NCBI GenBank assembly: GCA_947589325.1
Contig: CANQAM010000005.1
Location: forward strand, 43,546-107,545
Length of the DNA: 64,000 nt
DNA from: an uncultured Bacteroidales bacterium
Lineage (GTDB): Bacteria; Bacteroidota; Bacteroidia; Bacteroidales; UBA11471
Direction: 5' to 3'
Shown: in pieces, positions 47,701 to 55,365 of the stretch
Numbering within the stretch: the stretch's first letter is position 1
How the letters are laid out: every line of letters begins with the position of its first letter
The notes under the pieces: model-generated
Told to the model about the DNA's origin: nothing
Databases searched by the model: none
Seen by the model: the letters and a program-made list of their open reading frames with translations, nothing else
Position numbers and translations under genes: made by a program

Positions 47701-47900
47701 GCACTGCTTTCTACGTTAGAGATAACGCTTCCCGATTTGACAAGCTGTTGAATTTGTTGTATTGCCGCCGTATTTGTGGCAATTTCCTGTTCAAGTCTGC
47801 TGATGTCATCGTCGTAGTCGTCCGAACAACTCGGAAAAATCAATCCCATCGACGAAAGCATCAAGATAGACGCTGATACTTTCAAGAATTTTTTTCTCAT
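44706..47900 (-). CDS. Large surface lipoprotein with PL29-lyase-like N-terminus and collagen-like repeats
   Basis: I start at ATG 47900 (MRKKFLKVSASILMLSSMGLIFPSC); the 16 residues before it in the ORF track are not signal-like. Cys25 is followed by SDDYDDD, a strong surface-export signature. A short coiled coil (DISRLEQEIATNTAAIQQIQQLV) and a segment NGVTVTLSNGKTFEITNGTNGTPGTVWSIGDDGYWYENGEKTE follow; this pattern is the N-terminal domain named after PL29 lyases (formerly DUF4988). Next comes a collagen-like Gly-x-y stretch of four GEKGDKGDTGAVGPQ units plus GEPGAAGAKGDS, then about 860 residues of probable beta-sandwich repeats. No lyase catalytic domain is recognised. The 1064-residue product looks like a trimeric surface fibre. 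No clear TAnnTTTG promoter is visible upstream. Confidence 0.85.
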   Translation of the reverse strand: MRKKFLKVSASILMLSSMGLIFPSCSDDYDDDISRLEQEIATNTAAIQQIQQLVKSGSVISNVESSANGVTVTLSNGKTFEITNGTNGTPGTVWSIGDDGYWYENGEKTEFLARGEKGDKGDTGAVGPQGEKGDKGDTGAVGPQGEKGDKGDTGAAGPQGEKGDKGDTGAVGPQGEPGAAGAKGDSIYYYPAEDGFFHKFVNGVDQETTEISWKTSGVTAAVTDEDIIFSNIEGYEGTFTISRSNVLRSLVFKPQLYVDGIEALKAATYHYDILEVKSVDANADNKSDAPTSPAKAPTTIDMTPGLWATYSMNPSNADFSKLFDFAFICEDYNYVTRSSSVSPRIYKQKDNQDGTFTVYANYSGKIPADGDKVTTVALQVSQNVAGETATITSDYAAIYPVTANITALAVPDEKNIDLKGTTHNHWYTTAEEAITNDPVIYVAWDSLIDVAEFVQTHISINGKEENLDDNALDEKANNAGFKYSYQLVGYMSGDNKTKESVHAALQGSILRPQMPDASGKQQEYGAEQNRATIDKMPLVRVILTDTITNHIAAVGYIKVKINEKTFVVEKDKTITMPEFTNGYTMKCNASDNALSLTWNQIEAIILRELAISKSEFETRYELDTITGTKEAKQFELKNKEYKELDKINYLGTVTENIDEGGEMTNVLTWTVSEQSAYEFFSSKEKPQNAHVFVRFATKAQDYIYIELIWAPNPLNVTPEGSLATKTDFWYQKWSGNKGADEVHFNVKTPNDNSDRNCTFENKLGSSWIGDVPSSSVAGTYKGFDKITYQFVITDEVKNPVGASGTRYVLSVNDDGNELYAALASAPNGRKDKVAVITNNETSPENAVVTYQDTEYAKDLLNAADHKELAQGQTFTAAVKVTMKDDCDREMIFDNATYNIRFCRPISGKTLDNKGLQDGTDGRSTIDLVDILDFVDWRDYAFKDEDVDRTFYFDYYGITDIKVGKWDNAKSAYTYADDDNITEFATVMSGAGKGKSVKDYNSGIDLQFAVEGTPTMQKMGTISYKNNGTMFKEDYTIRIPLVVAYKWGYVETPVDITIHATIGQD
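47379..47558 (-). repeat. Four tandem 45-bp units encoding collagen-like GEKGDKGDTGAVGPQ
   Basis: Residues 131-190 of the ORF-track frame are four consecutive 15-residue units, identical except for one Val-to-Ala change in the third. The DNA units are nearly but not fully identical. Copy-number change would keep the reading frame. Confidence 0.92.
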
Positions 47901-48241
47901 GATTTTTGCAATTTGGTTAATAATATTTGATTGAAAAATTTGCACCATATATAAATTTTTCCTATCTTAACGATATTAAAATTTTCCTTTCTTCCATGCT
48001 TCGGGAATACAAGACAACAATGTATTTTCGGGGGCGAAGATATATAATAAAAAACATTCCGCAAAAATTTTTTCCGATTTTTTTCAAAATAATTGCATTT
48101 TTCCTGCAAATGGAGGGTGTTGGCGGCAGAATACCATTATATAATAAGGCTGAAAATAGGTATGTTTTTATGAAATCGTTATCGTTTTTTTCTCCTGAGT
48201 CGCCGGTGTCGGCGCACATACTCTCTGAAAAATCGCTACTC

Positions 48242-48288
48242 GACAGTACGGTTTTTATATAAAAACGTCATTTGACAGTACGATTTTT
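48242..48288. promoter_or_regulatory. Palindrome and two 15-bp direct repeats upstream of folB (possible operator)
   Basis: GACAGTACGGTTTTT (48242-48256) and GACAGTACGATTTTT (48274-48288) differ at one base and start 32 bases apart, about three helical turns. Between them is the perfect palindrome GTTTTTATATAAAAAC (48251-48266). This looks like a regulator site, but no regulator is identified. Confidence 0.4.
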
Positions 48289-48321
48289 CCGACAAAAAAA
48301 CAGTAATAGGAGAAAATTGTA

Positions 48322-48329
48322 TATATTTG
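48322..48329 (+). promoter_or_regulatory. -7 promoter element of folB
   Basis: TATATTTG fits TAnnTTTG and overlaps the ORF-track start at 48327, supporting ATG 48351. Confidence 0.65.
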
Positions 48330-48350
48330 TATGAAAGAAGTTACGGCGCG

Positions 48351-48704
48351 ATGAAGACGAGTATAAAACTGGAAGGTATGCGCTTTTTTGCGTATCACGG
48401 CGTTTCGGCGCAGGAGCGCAAGGTGGGCAACGACTATGAAGTGTCGCTGCGAGTGGATTGCCCGTTGGAAAAGGCGATGACGAGCGACGAGCTTGCCGAC
48501 ACGCTCGACTACGGAACGCTGTACCGGTTGGTGGCAGACGAGATGATGCGTCCGTCGCAGCTGCTCGAACACGTGGCGGGGCGCATCGTGCGGGCGATAG
48601 AGGCGGCGTGTCCGTCGGTTACGGGCGGCGCACTGCGCATTGCCAAACTTTCGCCGCCGGTGGCGGGCGAAATAGGTCGTGCCGAAGTGTCGGTGGAATG
48701 GTAA
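48351..48704 (+). CDS. folB: Dihydroneopterin aldolase FolB
   Basis: FolB splits 7,8-dihydroneopterin into 6-hydroxymethyldihydropterin and glycolaldehyde in folate synthesis. The 117-residue protein shows the family pattern: KLEGMRFFAYHGVSAQERKVGNDYEVSLRVD near the N-terminus, LADTLDYGTLYRLV (the conserved DTxxY-type segment), LLEHVAGRI with its catalytic-site Glu, and a C-terminal AEVSVEW. It has its own promoter and is followed 10 bases later by the T9SS plug gene. Other folate genes are absent from the window. Confidence 0.93.
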   Translation: MKTSIKLEGMRFFAYHGVSAQERKVGNDYEVSLRVDCPLEKAMTSDELADTLDYGTLYRLVADEMMRPSQLLEHVAGRIVRAIEAACPSVTGGALRIAKLSPPVAGEIGRAEVSVEW

Positions 48705-48714
48705 TTACAGGACT

Positions 48715-49959
48715 ATGATGCAGCGATTGGTTTTTCTTTTGATGTGCTGCGGTGTGGTTGCCGTCGGTCGTGCGGCGGGATATTCCACGCGCGCATTCGA
48801 CGAACGGGTGCACACGCTGCAAGTGCGGGTGGGCGCCGATATGCTGGCTCCGCCGGTAACGCTGCTGGACGGCAACGACCGTATCGTCATATCGTTCGAC
48901 CTCTTTGCCGACGAGCCGGAAGAACTGCGTTACCGCGTGGCGTATTGCAATGCCGACTGGTCGCCGTCGCCGCTTGTGCAGGCGGAGTATCTCGACGGCT
49001 TCGCCGAAGGCAGTATCGACGATTATGCCTTGTCGTTCAATACGTATCGGAATTATGTGAATTACCGCATCGTGTTTCCGAACGAAAATGTTTCATTCCG
49101 CCTGTCGGGAAATTATGTCGTATCGGTCTATCCCGAGAGCTGTCCCGATGAGGTGTTGCTGACGGCGTGCTTCTCGCTCGCGGAAAATTTGGTGGAGCTC
49201 GCCTGCGAAATAACGACCCGCACCGATGTCGATTATAACAAGGGGCACCAACAGCTTTCGGTGAAACTGGCGCACCCGCGCTACGAGATACGCGACCCGC
49301 GCAGCGAGTTGCAGATGTATGTTTCGCAAAATGTCGATTACTCCGACCGTCATCTGCTGACGCAGCCGCTTTACGTGCAGCCGCAGGAGTTGGAATATGC
49401 TCATGCGCCGGCCTTGGTGTTTCCGGCGGGCAACGAATACCGCCGCTTTGAAATCGTGTCGCCGCACTACAACCCGCTGGGCGTGGAGAGTATGCGCTAT
49501 TTCGAGCCGTATTATCATGCCCTGCTTGCGACCGACCGACCGCGCGCGGCAGAGGCATACGTCTATGACGAAACGCAGAACGGACGGTTTTTTATCCGTG
49601 CCGGCGGCAGTGAAGAGCCCGATACCGAAGCCGATTATTATATGGTGCACTTCACGCTCGAAACGGGTCGCCCGCTCGACGGCGAGGTGTATCTCGACGG
49701 GGAATTTACGCTCGGACGACGGGACGCATCGACCCGCATGACCTACAACGCCGAAACGCACTCGTATGAAAAAACGCTGCCGCTCAAACAGGGGGCGTAC
49801 AATTACCGGTATGTACTCTCGAAAAACGGTCGTGCCGACGCGGCGCCGATAGAGGGCAACCACTACGAAACGCTCAACGAATACCAGATAAGCGTCTATC
49901 ATCGTCCGACGGGCGGACGCTACGACCGTCTCATCGGCTATACGCGGTGCCGCATGTAG
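48715..49959 (+). CDS. Type IX secretion system plug protein (DUF5103)
   Basis: This 414-residue protein has a signal peptide (MMQRLVFLLMCCGVVAVGRAAG) and matches DUF5103, renamed the T9SS plug family because the Flavobacterium homologue was found closing the periplasmic end of SprA. Recognisable segments are VHTLQVRVGADMLAPPVTLLDGNDRIVISFDLFADEPEELRYRVAYCNADW, VSVYPESCPDEVLLTACFSL and the late YNAETHSYEKTLPLKQGAYNYRYVLSKNG. It is built from Ig-like beta domains. It follows folB by 10 bases and is 6 kb from sprA on the other strand. The ORF-track start at 48679 lies inside folB, so the ATGATG at 48715 is preferred. Confidence 0.88.
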   Translation: MMQRLVFLLMCCGVVAVGRAAGYSTRAFDERVHTLQVRVGADMLAPPVTLLDGNDRIVISFDLFADEPEELRYRVAYCNADWSPSPLVQAEYLDGFAEGSIDDYALSFNTYRNYVNYRIVFPNENVSFRLSGNYVVSVYPESCPDEVLLTACFSLAENLVELACEITTRTDVDYNKGHQQLSVKLAHPRYEIRDPRSELQMYVSQNVDYSDRHLLTQPLYVQPQELEYAHAPALVFPAGNEYRRFEIVSPHYNPLGVESMRYFEPYYHALLATDRPRAAEAYVYDETQNGRFFIRAGGSEEPDTEADYYMVHFTLETGRPLDGEVYLDGEFTLGRRDASTRMTYNAETHSYEKTLPLKQGAYNYRYVLSKNGRADAAPIEGNHYETLNEYQISVYHRPTGGRYDRLIGYTRCRM

Positions 49960-49980
49960 ATGCGATTCAAAGTTTTTTAT

Positions 49981-49988
49981 TACTTTTG
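49981..49988 (+). promoter_or_regulatory. -7 promoter element of proA-argF'
   Basis: TACTTTTG fits TAnnTTTG, 36 bases before the proA ATG. Confidence 0.65.
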
Positions 49989-50024
49989 CCGCCGGAATGC
50001 CTGCGGCATAAATGAAACAAAAAA

Positions 50025-51272
50025 ATGTCAGCACTTATTTCTTTACTCGAATCGGTGCGGGCGGCGTCGCGCCGCCTCAATCTGCTCGACGGAGCGACCG
50101 TCGATGCCGTGTTGCTTGCCGTTGCCGACGAAACGGAACGGCAGACGGAATATATCCTGTCGGAAAATGCGCGCGATTTGGCGCAGATGTCGCCGACCGA
50201 CCCCAAGTACGACCGCTTGCAGCTTACGGCGCAGCGGCTTGCCGACATCGCCGCCGATATGCGGCGGGTAGCCTCGCTGCCGTCGCCGTTGGGAAAGACG
50301 CTGAGCGAAACAGTGCGCCCCAACGGCATGACCATACGCAAGGTGTCGGTGCCTTTCGGGGTGGTGGGCATTATCTACGAGGCGCGCCCCAACGTTACTT
50401 TCGACGTTTTCTCCCTCTGTCTGAAATCGGGAAATGCCTGCGTGCTGAAAGGCGGGAGCGATGCCGCATGTTCCAACCGTGCCATTACCGACATTATCCA
50501 CCGTGTGTTGATAAAGTTCGGAATCGACACGAATACAGTGGTTTTGCTGTCGAATGAACGCTCGGTTACCAACGAGTTATTGACAGCCGTCGGATATGTC
50601 GATTTGGTGATTCCGCGCGGAAGCAAGGGGCTTATCGACTTCGTGCGGCAACAGGCGCGCGTGCCGGTGATAGAAACGGGTGCGGGTGTGTGCCATACCT
50701 ATTTCGACGCTGCCGGCGACGTGGCGAAGGGGCGGGCTATCGTGCTGAACGCCAAGACCCGCCGCGTGTCGGTGTGCAATGCGCTCGACTGCCTGCTCGT
50801 GCACCGCGGCCGACTGACCGACCTGCCGGCGCTCTGCGCGCCGCTGGCGGAAAAGAGGGTCATCGTTTATGCCGACGAACCGGCGTATGCCGCCCTCTCG
50901 GGAAGCTATCCTGCCGCCCTGCTGCAACCGGCGGCCGCCGACAGCTACGGCACGGAGTTTCTCGATTACAAAATGGCGATAAAGACGGTGGCGTCGCTCG
51001 ATGAGGCGTTGCAGCACATCGCCCGCTATTCGTCGCAGCACAGCGAAAGCATCGTGAGTGAAGATGCCGCCGCCTGCCTGCGCTTCACCCGCGAGGTCGA
51101 TGCCGCCTGCGTTTATACCAACGTATCGACGGCGTTTACCGACGGCGGACAGTTCGGCTTCGGCGCCGAAATAGGCATCAGCACGCAGAAACTCCACGCG
51201 CGCGGACCTATGGCGCTGCCGGAGCTTACCACCTACAAATACATCATCACCGGCGACGGACAAACACGATAA
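50025..51272 (+). CDS. proA: Glutamate-5-semialdehyde dehydrogenase (gamma-glutamyl phosphate reductase)
   Basis: ProA reduces gamma-glutamyl phosphate to glutamate semialdehyde with NADPH, the second step of proline synthesis. The 415-residue protein has the family core [39 protein letters not shown] and the catalytic cysteine segment [19 protein letters not shown] near residues 240-260. The C-terminal [32 protein letters not shown] is also a ProA hallmark. argF' follows 20 bases downstream, so proline and arginine genes are co-transcribed. proB is not in the window. Confidence 0.96.
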   Translation: MSALISLLESVRAASRRLNLLDGATVDAVLLAVADETERQTEYILSENARDLAQMSPTDPKYDRLQLTAQRLADIAADMRRVASLPSPLGKTLSETVRPNGMTIRKVSVPFGVVGIIYEARPNVTFDVFSLCLKSGNACVLKGGSDAACSNRAITDIIHRVLIKFGIDTNTVVLLSNERSVTNELLTAVGYVDLVIPRGSKGLIDFVRQQARVPVIETGAGVCHTYFDAAGDVAKGRAIVLNAKTRRVSVCNALDCLLVHRGRLTDLPALCAPLAEKRVIVYADEPAYAALSGSYPAALLQPAAADSYGTEFLDYKMAIKTVASLDEALQHIARYSSQHSESIVSEDAAACLRFTREVDAACVYTNVSTAFTDGGQFGFGAEIGISTQKLHARGPMALPELTTYKYIITGDGQTR

Positions 51273-51292
51273 TTTCAAAATACCAAACAGAT

Positions 51293-52246
51293 ATGAGACA
51301 TTTTACTTCCGTGGAAGATATAGGCGACCTGCATGCCGCCCTGCAAGAGGCGCTTGCCGTGAAAGCCGACCGTTTTGCCTACCAGCATCTGGGTAGGAAC
51401 AAAACGCTGATTATGATATTTTTCAATTCGAGTCTGCGCACCCGCCTCAGCACCCAAAAGGCTGCCATGAATCTGGGCATGAACGTTATCGTGCTCGACA
51501 TCAACCAAGGGGCATGGAAGCTCGAAACCGAGCGGGGCGTCGTCATGGACGGCGACAAGACCGAACACCTGTTGGAGGCGATACCCGTCATCGGCTGCTA
51601 TTGCGACGTTATCGGGGTGCGGTCGTTCGCCCGCTTCGAGAACAAAGCCGACGATTACGAGGAGAAAATCATTTCGCAGTTCATACAGTATTCGGGTCGT
51701 CCCGTGTTCAGTATGGAGGCTGCCACCCGCCACCCGCTGCAAAGTTTCGCCGACCTTATCACTATTGAAGAATATAAAAAGAAAGCGTGCCCCAAAATCG
51801 TGCTTACGTGGGCGCCTCACCCCAAAGCCCTGCCGCAGGCGGTCGCCAACTCGTTCGCCGAATGGATAAATGCAATAGGCTATGAATTGGTAATCACCCA
51901 CCCCGAAGGGTATGAACTCGACCCTCGCTTCGTGGGAAACGCCCGCGTGGAGTACGACCAACGGAAAGCCTTTGAGGGGGCGGACTTCATCTACGCGAAA
52001 AACTGGTCGGCATACACCGACCCGAACTACGGGAAGGTCATCAACACCGACCGCTCGTGGACGGTCGATGCCGAGAAAATGACGCTGACCGACAATGCCT
52101 ATTTCATGCACTGCCTGCCGGTGCGCCGCAACATGATTGTTACCGACGAGGTCATCGAGAGTCCGCAGTCCATCGTGATACCCGAAGCCGCCAACCGAGA
52201 AATTTCGGCGCAGGTGGTGCTGAAAAAGATTCTCGAAAGCCTTTAA
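51293..52246 (+). CDS. argF': N-succinylornithine carbamoyltransferase (ArgF')
   Basis: Bacteroides use this transcarbamylase on N-succinyl-L-ornithine in an arginine pathway with succinylated intermediates. The 317-residue protein has the carbamoyl phosphate motif FFNSSLRTRLSTQKA (43-57), the HPLQSFADLITIEEY segment and HCLPVRRNMIVTDEVIESPQS. These match the Bacteroides fragilis enzyme closely, from memory of the family. Residue 90, which sets succinyl versus acetyl preference (Pro in the B. fragilis enzyme, Glu in acetylornithine enzymes), is Thr here (MDGDKTEHLLE). The lack of Glu still favours succinylornithine. It follows proA by 20 bases. Confidence 0.93.
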   Translation: MRHFTSVEDIGDLHAALQEALAVKADRFAYQHLGRNKTLIMIFFNSSLRTRLSTQKAAMNLGMNVIVLDINQGAWKLETERGVVMDGDKTEHLLEAIPVIGCYCDVIGVRSFARFENKADDYEEKIISQFIQYSGRPVFSMEAATRHPLQSFADLITIEEYKKKACPKIVLTWAPHPKALPQAVANSFAEWINAIGYELVITHPEGYELDPRFVGNARVEYDQRKAFEGADFIYAKNWSAYTDPNYGKVINTDRSWTVDAEKMTLTDNAYFMHCLPVRRNMIVTDEVIESPQSIVIPEAANREISAQVVLKKILESL

Positions 52247-52275
52247 CCGGTTTTCCGTTTACAAAGGAAAAATCG

Positions 52276-52283
52276 TACCTTTG
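52276..52283 (+). promoter_or_regulatory. -7 promoter element of argS
   Basis: TACCTTTG lies 48 bases before ATG 52332 and overlaps the ORF-track start at 52281. Confidence 0.65.
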
Positions 52284-52331
52284 CACCTCCGTTGCATCGC
52301 TGCGGAGAGATTCATTTTTAATTTCGACGCT

Positions 52332-54128
52332 ATGAAAATAGAAACACAGATAGCCCAAAGCATCGCTGCCGCCCTGCAATCGCTGTACGGCATCGCGGTC
52401 GCGCCCGATACCCTGCAACTGACAAAGACCAAAAAAGAGTTCGAGGGCAACCTCACGTTGGTCGTATTTCCTTTTCTGAAAGCCTCCCGCAAGTCGCCCG
52501 AAGCGACGGCGCAGGAAATCGGCGCTTATTTGCAGGAACACGCAGCCGACCTGATAGCGGGGTTCAATGTGGTGAAAGGATTTCTCAACCTCGTCATTGC
52601 GCCCGCCTGCTGGGTGGGACAGCTCAATGCCATCAACGCCGATGCCTCCTACGGCATCAAGACGGCGGCACCCGACGCTCCGTTAGTGATGATAGAATAC
52701 TCCTCACCCAATACCAACAAGCCGCTGCACCTTGGGCACGTACGTAACAACCTGCTGGGATACAGCTTGTCGTGCATCATGGCAGCAAATGGAAACCGCG
52801 TGGTGAAAACCAATATCGTGAACGACCGCGGCATACATATCTGCAAGTCGATGTTGGCGTGGGAGAAGTGGGGCGAGGGCGTTACCCCCGAATCGTCGGG
52901 CAAGAAGGGCGACCATTTGGTGGGCGACTTTTATGTGTTGTTCGACAAACATTACAAGCAGGAGGTTGCCGAGCTGCAAGCCGCCGGCAAGAGCAAGGAG
53001 GAGGCTGAAGCCGCCTCGCCGCTTATGGCGGAGGCGCGCGAAATGCTGCGCCGCTGGGAAGCCGGCGACCCCGAAGTGCGCCGCGTGTGGGAGATGATGA
53101 ACGGTTGGGTGTATGCCGGTTTCGATGAAACGTACCGCCGCATGGGGGTCGGATTCGACAAGATATACTACGAGTCGCAGACTTATCTCGACGGCAAGAA
53201 AAAAGTGCTCGAAGGGCTCGAAAAAGGCATCATGTACCGCAAGGACGACGGCTCTGTGTGGGCGGACCTTACAGGCGAAGGACTCGACCAGAAACTGCTG
53301 CTGCGCGCCGACGGCACGTCGGTGTATATGACGCAGGATATAGGCACCGCCCAACAGCGTTTCCGCGACTACCCTATCGACCGCATGGTGTATGTCGTGG
53401 GCAACGAACAGAATTACCACTTTCAGGTGCTGTCGATATTGCTCGACAAGCTCGGCTTCAAATGGGGCAGGGAGCTGGTGCACTTCTCTTACGGTATGGT
53501 GGAGCTGCCCGAAGGCAAGATGAAATCGCGCGAAGGCACGGTGGTCGATGCCGACGACCTCATCGATGAAATGGTGAATACCGCCCGCGAAACGTCGGCG
53601 GAACTCGGAAAGCTCGACGGTTGTACGCCGGAAGAAGCCGACGCCGTTTCGGAAATGGTGGGACTCGGTGCGCTCAAATATTTCATTCTGAAAGTCGATC
53701 CGCGCAAGAACATGACGTTCAATCCCAAAGAGTCGATAGACTTTAACGGCAACACGGGACCGTTCATACAATATACGCACGCGCGAATCTGCTCGGTGCT
53801 ACGCAAGGCGGCCGACGAGGGTATCGTATTGCCGCAGCAGGCGGCGACGAACATCGCGCTTTCTGACAAGGAAATATCGCTGATACAGCAGTTGGCGGCA
53901 TTTCCCGAAGTGGTGGCGGAGGCAGGTGTGCAATTCAGTCCCGCGCTGATAGCCAATTACACTTACGACCTCGTGAAAGAGTACAACCAGTTCTATCACG
54001 ACTTTTCGATTCTGCGCGAATCCGATGCCGATGTCAAGGCGTTCCGCCTGCTGCTGTCGGCGAATACGGCGCGCATCGTCAAGGCCGCGATGGGTTTGCT
54101 CGGCATACAGGTGCCCGACCGTATGTAA
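52332..54128 (+). CDS. argS: Arginyl-tRNA synthetase
   Basis: ArgRS charges tRNA-Arg. From ATG 52332 the product has 598 residues. It has the N-terminal additional domain (EFEGNLTLVVFPFLKASRKSPEATAQEIGAYL), the class I signature SPNTNKPLHLGHVRNNLLG (HIGH) and the loop PEGKMKSREGTVVDADDLIDEM in the KMSKS position. The C-terminal anticodon-binding DALR domain ends in SANTARIVKAAMGLLGIQVPDRM. A strong terminator follows, shared with the converging galK. The longer ORF from 52281 starts inside the promoter. Confidence 0.97.
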   Translation: MKIETQIAQSIAAALQSLYGIAVAPDTLQLTKTKKEFEGNLTLVVFPFLKASRKSPEATAQEIGAYLQEHAADLIAGFNVVKGFLNLVIAPACWVGQLNAINADASYGIKTAAPDAPLVMIEYSSPNTNKPLHLGHVRNNLLGYSLSCIMAANGNRVVKTNIVNDRGIHICKSMLAWEKWGEGVTPESSGKKGDHLVGDFYVLFDKHYKQEVAELQAAGKSKEEAEAASPLMAEAREMLRRWEAGDPEVRRVWEMMNGWVYAGFDETYRRMGVGFDKIYYESQTYLDGKKKVLEGLEKGIMYRKDDGSVWADLTGEGLDQKLLLRADGTSVYMTQDIGTAQQRFRDYPIDRMVYVVGNEQNYHFQVLSILLDKLGFKWGRELVHFSYGMVELPEGKMKSREGTVVDADDLIDEMVNTARETSAELGKLDGCTPEEADAVSEMVGLGALKYFILKVDPRKNMTFNPKESIDFNGNTGPFIQYTHARICSVLRKAADEGIVLPQQAATNIALSDKEISLIQQLAAFPEVVAEAGVQFSPALIANYTYDLVKEYNQFYHDFSILRESDADVKAFRLLLSANTARIVKAAMGLLGIQVPDRM

Positions 54129-54140
54129 CCGCCGGTCGCA

Positions 54141-54187
54141 AAAAACAAGACGAGCCGCAGGAAAACTCCTGCGGCTCGTTCTTTTTT
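54141..54187. terminator. Bidirectional terminator between argS and galK
   Basis: ACGAGCCGCAGGA (54150-54162) pairs perfectly with TCCTGCGGCTCGT (54167-54179) around AAAC. An A-run on the left and TTCTTTTTT on the right serve both converging genes. Confidence 0.92.
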
Positions 54188-54201
54188 GAAAGGAATGCCG
54201 A

Positions 54202-55347
54202 TTACAGTTTGCGGGAGCCGTCGCCGATTTTTACGGGATAGACTTTCGGCTCCTTGCCGAATTTGGCTTTGAAACCTTTGACGGCCGTTTCGATGAAGTG
54301 GTCGTATTTGTCTTCGGGCACGAGGTTGATGGTGCAGCCGCCGAAGCCGCCGCCCATGACGCGCGAGCCGGTAACGCCGCATTCGCGGGCTACGTCGTTG
54401 AGGTAGTCGAGCTCTTCGCAGCTTACTTCGTAGAGCTTGCTCATGCCGTGGTGCGTGCCGTACATTTTTTCGCCGACGGTCTTGTAATCGCCTTTTTTCA
54501 GGGCGTCGCAGGCATCGAGGAGGCGTTGTATCTCTTCGATGACGTATTCGGCGCGCATGTAGTCTTCGGCGCTTACTTCGTTTTTCACCTCTGCCAGCAT
54601 CTGCATGTCGGCGTCGCGCAGGAGCGACACTTCGGGGTGGTGTTTCCGTATGGCGGCGACGACGGCTTCGCACGATTCGCGACGGCGGTTGTATGCCGAC
54701 GATGCCAGCTCGTGTTTTACCACCGAGTCGATGAGTACGACTTTGTAGCCGACCGGATTGAACGGCACGTATTCATATTCGAGCGAGCGGCAGTCGAGGC
54801 GAATCAAATGCCCCGCTTTTCCGAACACGGAGGCAAATTGATCCATGATGCCGCATTTTACGCCGCAATAGTTGTGTTCGGTCGCCTGCCCGATTTTTGC
54901 CAACTCGAATTTGTCGATGCCGAGACGGAATATTTCATTGAGCGCGAAGGCGAACGTGCTTTCGAGAGCAGCCGATGAAGAGAGTCCTGCTCCGAGCGGC
55001 ACATCGCCGGAGAAAGCGGTGTCGAATCCTTCGACCTGTCCGCCCCGTTTGGCGATTTCGCGCACGACGCCGAAGATGTAGCGCGCCCAGCTTTGAGCGG
55101 GAGCATCGGCTTCGTTCATGCCGAATTCCGCATATTCGTCGAGATCGACCGAATAGGCGCGTACTTTGTTCGTGCCGTTGATTTTTATTTCGGCAAGCAT
55201 GCCCTTGTCTATGGCGCCGGGCAGCACGAAACCGCCGTTGTAATCGGTGTGTTCGCCGATGAGATTGATGCGGCCGGGCGAAAAATAGAGTTCACCGCTC
55301 GTGCCGAAATGTTCGCTGAATTTTTTTCGTACTTGTGTATTGTCCAT
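54202..55347 (-). CDS. galK: Galactokinase
   Basis: GalK phosphorylates alpha-D-galactose at C1, the first committed step of the Leloir pathway. The 381-residue GHMP kinase has the galactokinase signature GRINLIGEHTDYNGGFVLP near residues 25-43, the ATP loop PLGAGLSSSAALES near 130, and the C-terminal GGGFGGCTINLV. It is the last gene of a run with galM and a sugar transporter, 18 bases after the transporter. galT and galE are not in the window. Confidence 0.97.
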   Translation of the reverse strand: MDNTQVRKKFSEHFGTSGELYFSPGRINLIGEHTDYNGGFVLPGAIDKGMLAEIKINGTNKVRAYSVDLDEYAEFGMNEADAPAQSWARYIFGVVREIAKRGGQVEGFDTAFSGDVPLGAGLSSSAALESTFAFALNEIFRLGIDKFELAKIGQATEHNYCGVKCGIMDQFASVFGKAGHLIRLDCRSLEYEYVPFNPVGYKVVLIDSVVKHELASSAYNRRRESCEAVVAAIRKHHPEVSLLRDADMQMLAEVKNEVSAEDYMRAEYVIEEIQRLLDACDALKKGDYKTVGEKMYGTHHGMSKLYEVSCEELDYLNDVARECGVTGSRVMGGGFGGCTINLVPEDKYDHFIETAVKGFKAKFGKEPKVYPVKIGDGSRKL

Positions 55348-55365
55348 TGTATGATAGAATTAGGG

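Larger units (their letters stand above)
47901..48350. other. Intergenic region between the collagen-like lipoprotein gene and folB
   Basis: This 450-base, AT-rich divergent region has no convincing gene; the 111- and 85-codon frames over it lack family features and are rejected. It contains a small hairpin CGCCG-GTGT-CGGCG at 48201-48214, a palindrome with flanking direct repeats at 48242-48288, and the folB -7 element. Confidence 0.6.

Noticed and set aside
46251-47876. 541-codon plus-strand frame across the collagen-like gene
   Set aside because: It is antisense to a lipoprotein gene with a clear signal and domains; its repeats (VALVAFFTLRTDS) mirror the collagen repeat in reverse.
47927-48262. 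Small ORFs of 111 (plus) and 85 (minus) codons in the gap before folB
   Set aside because: Both lack ribosome sites, recognisable features or typical codon use, and overlap each other in AT-rich DNA.
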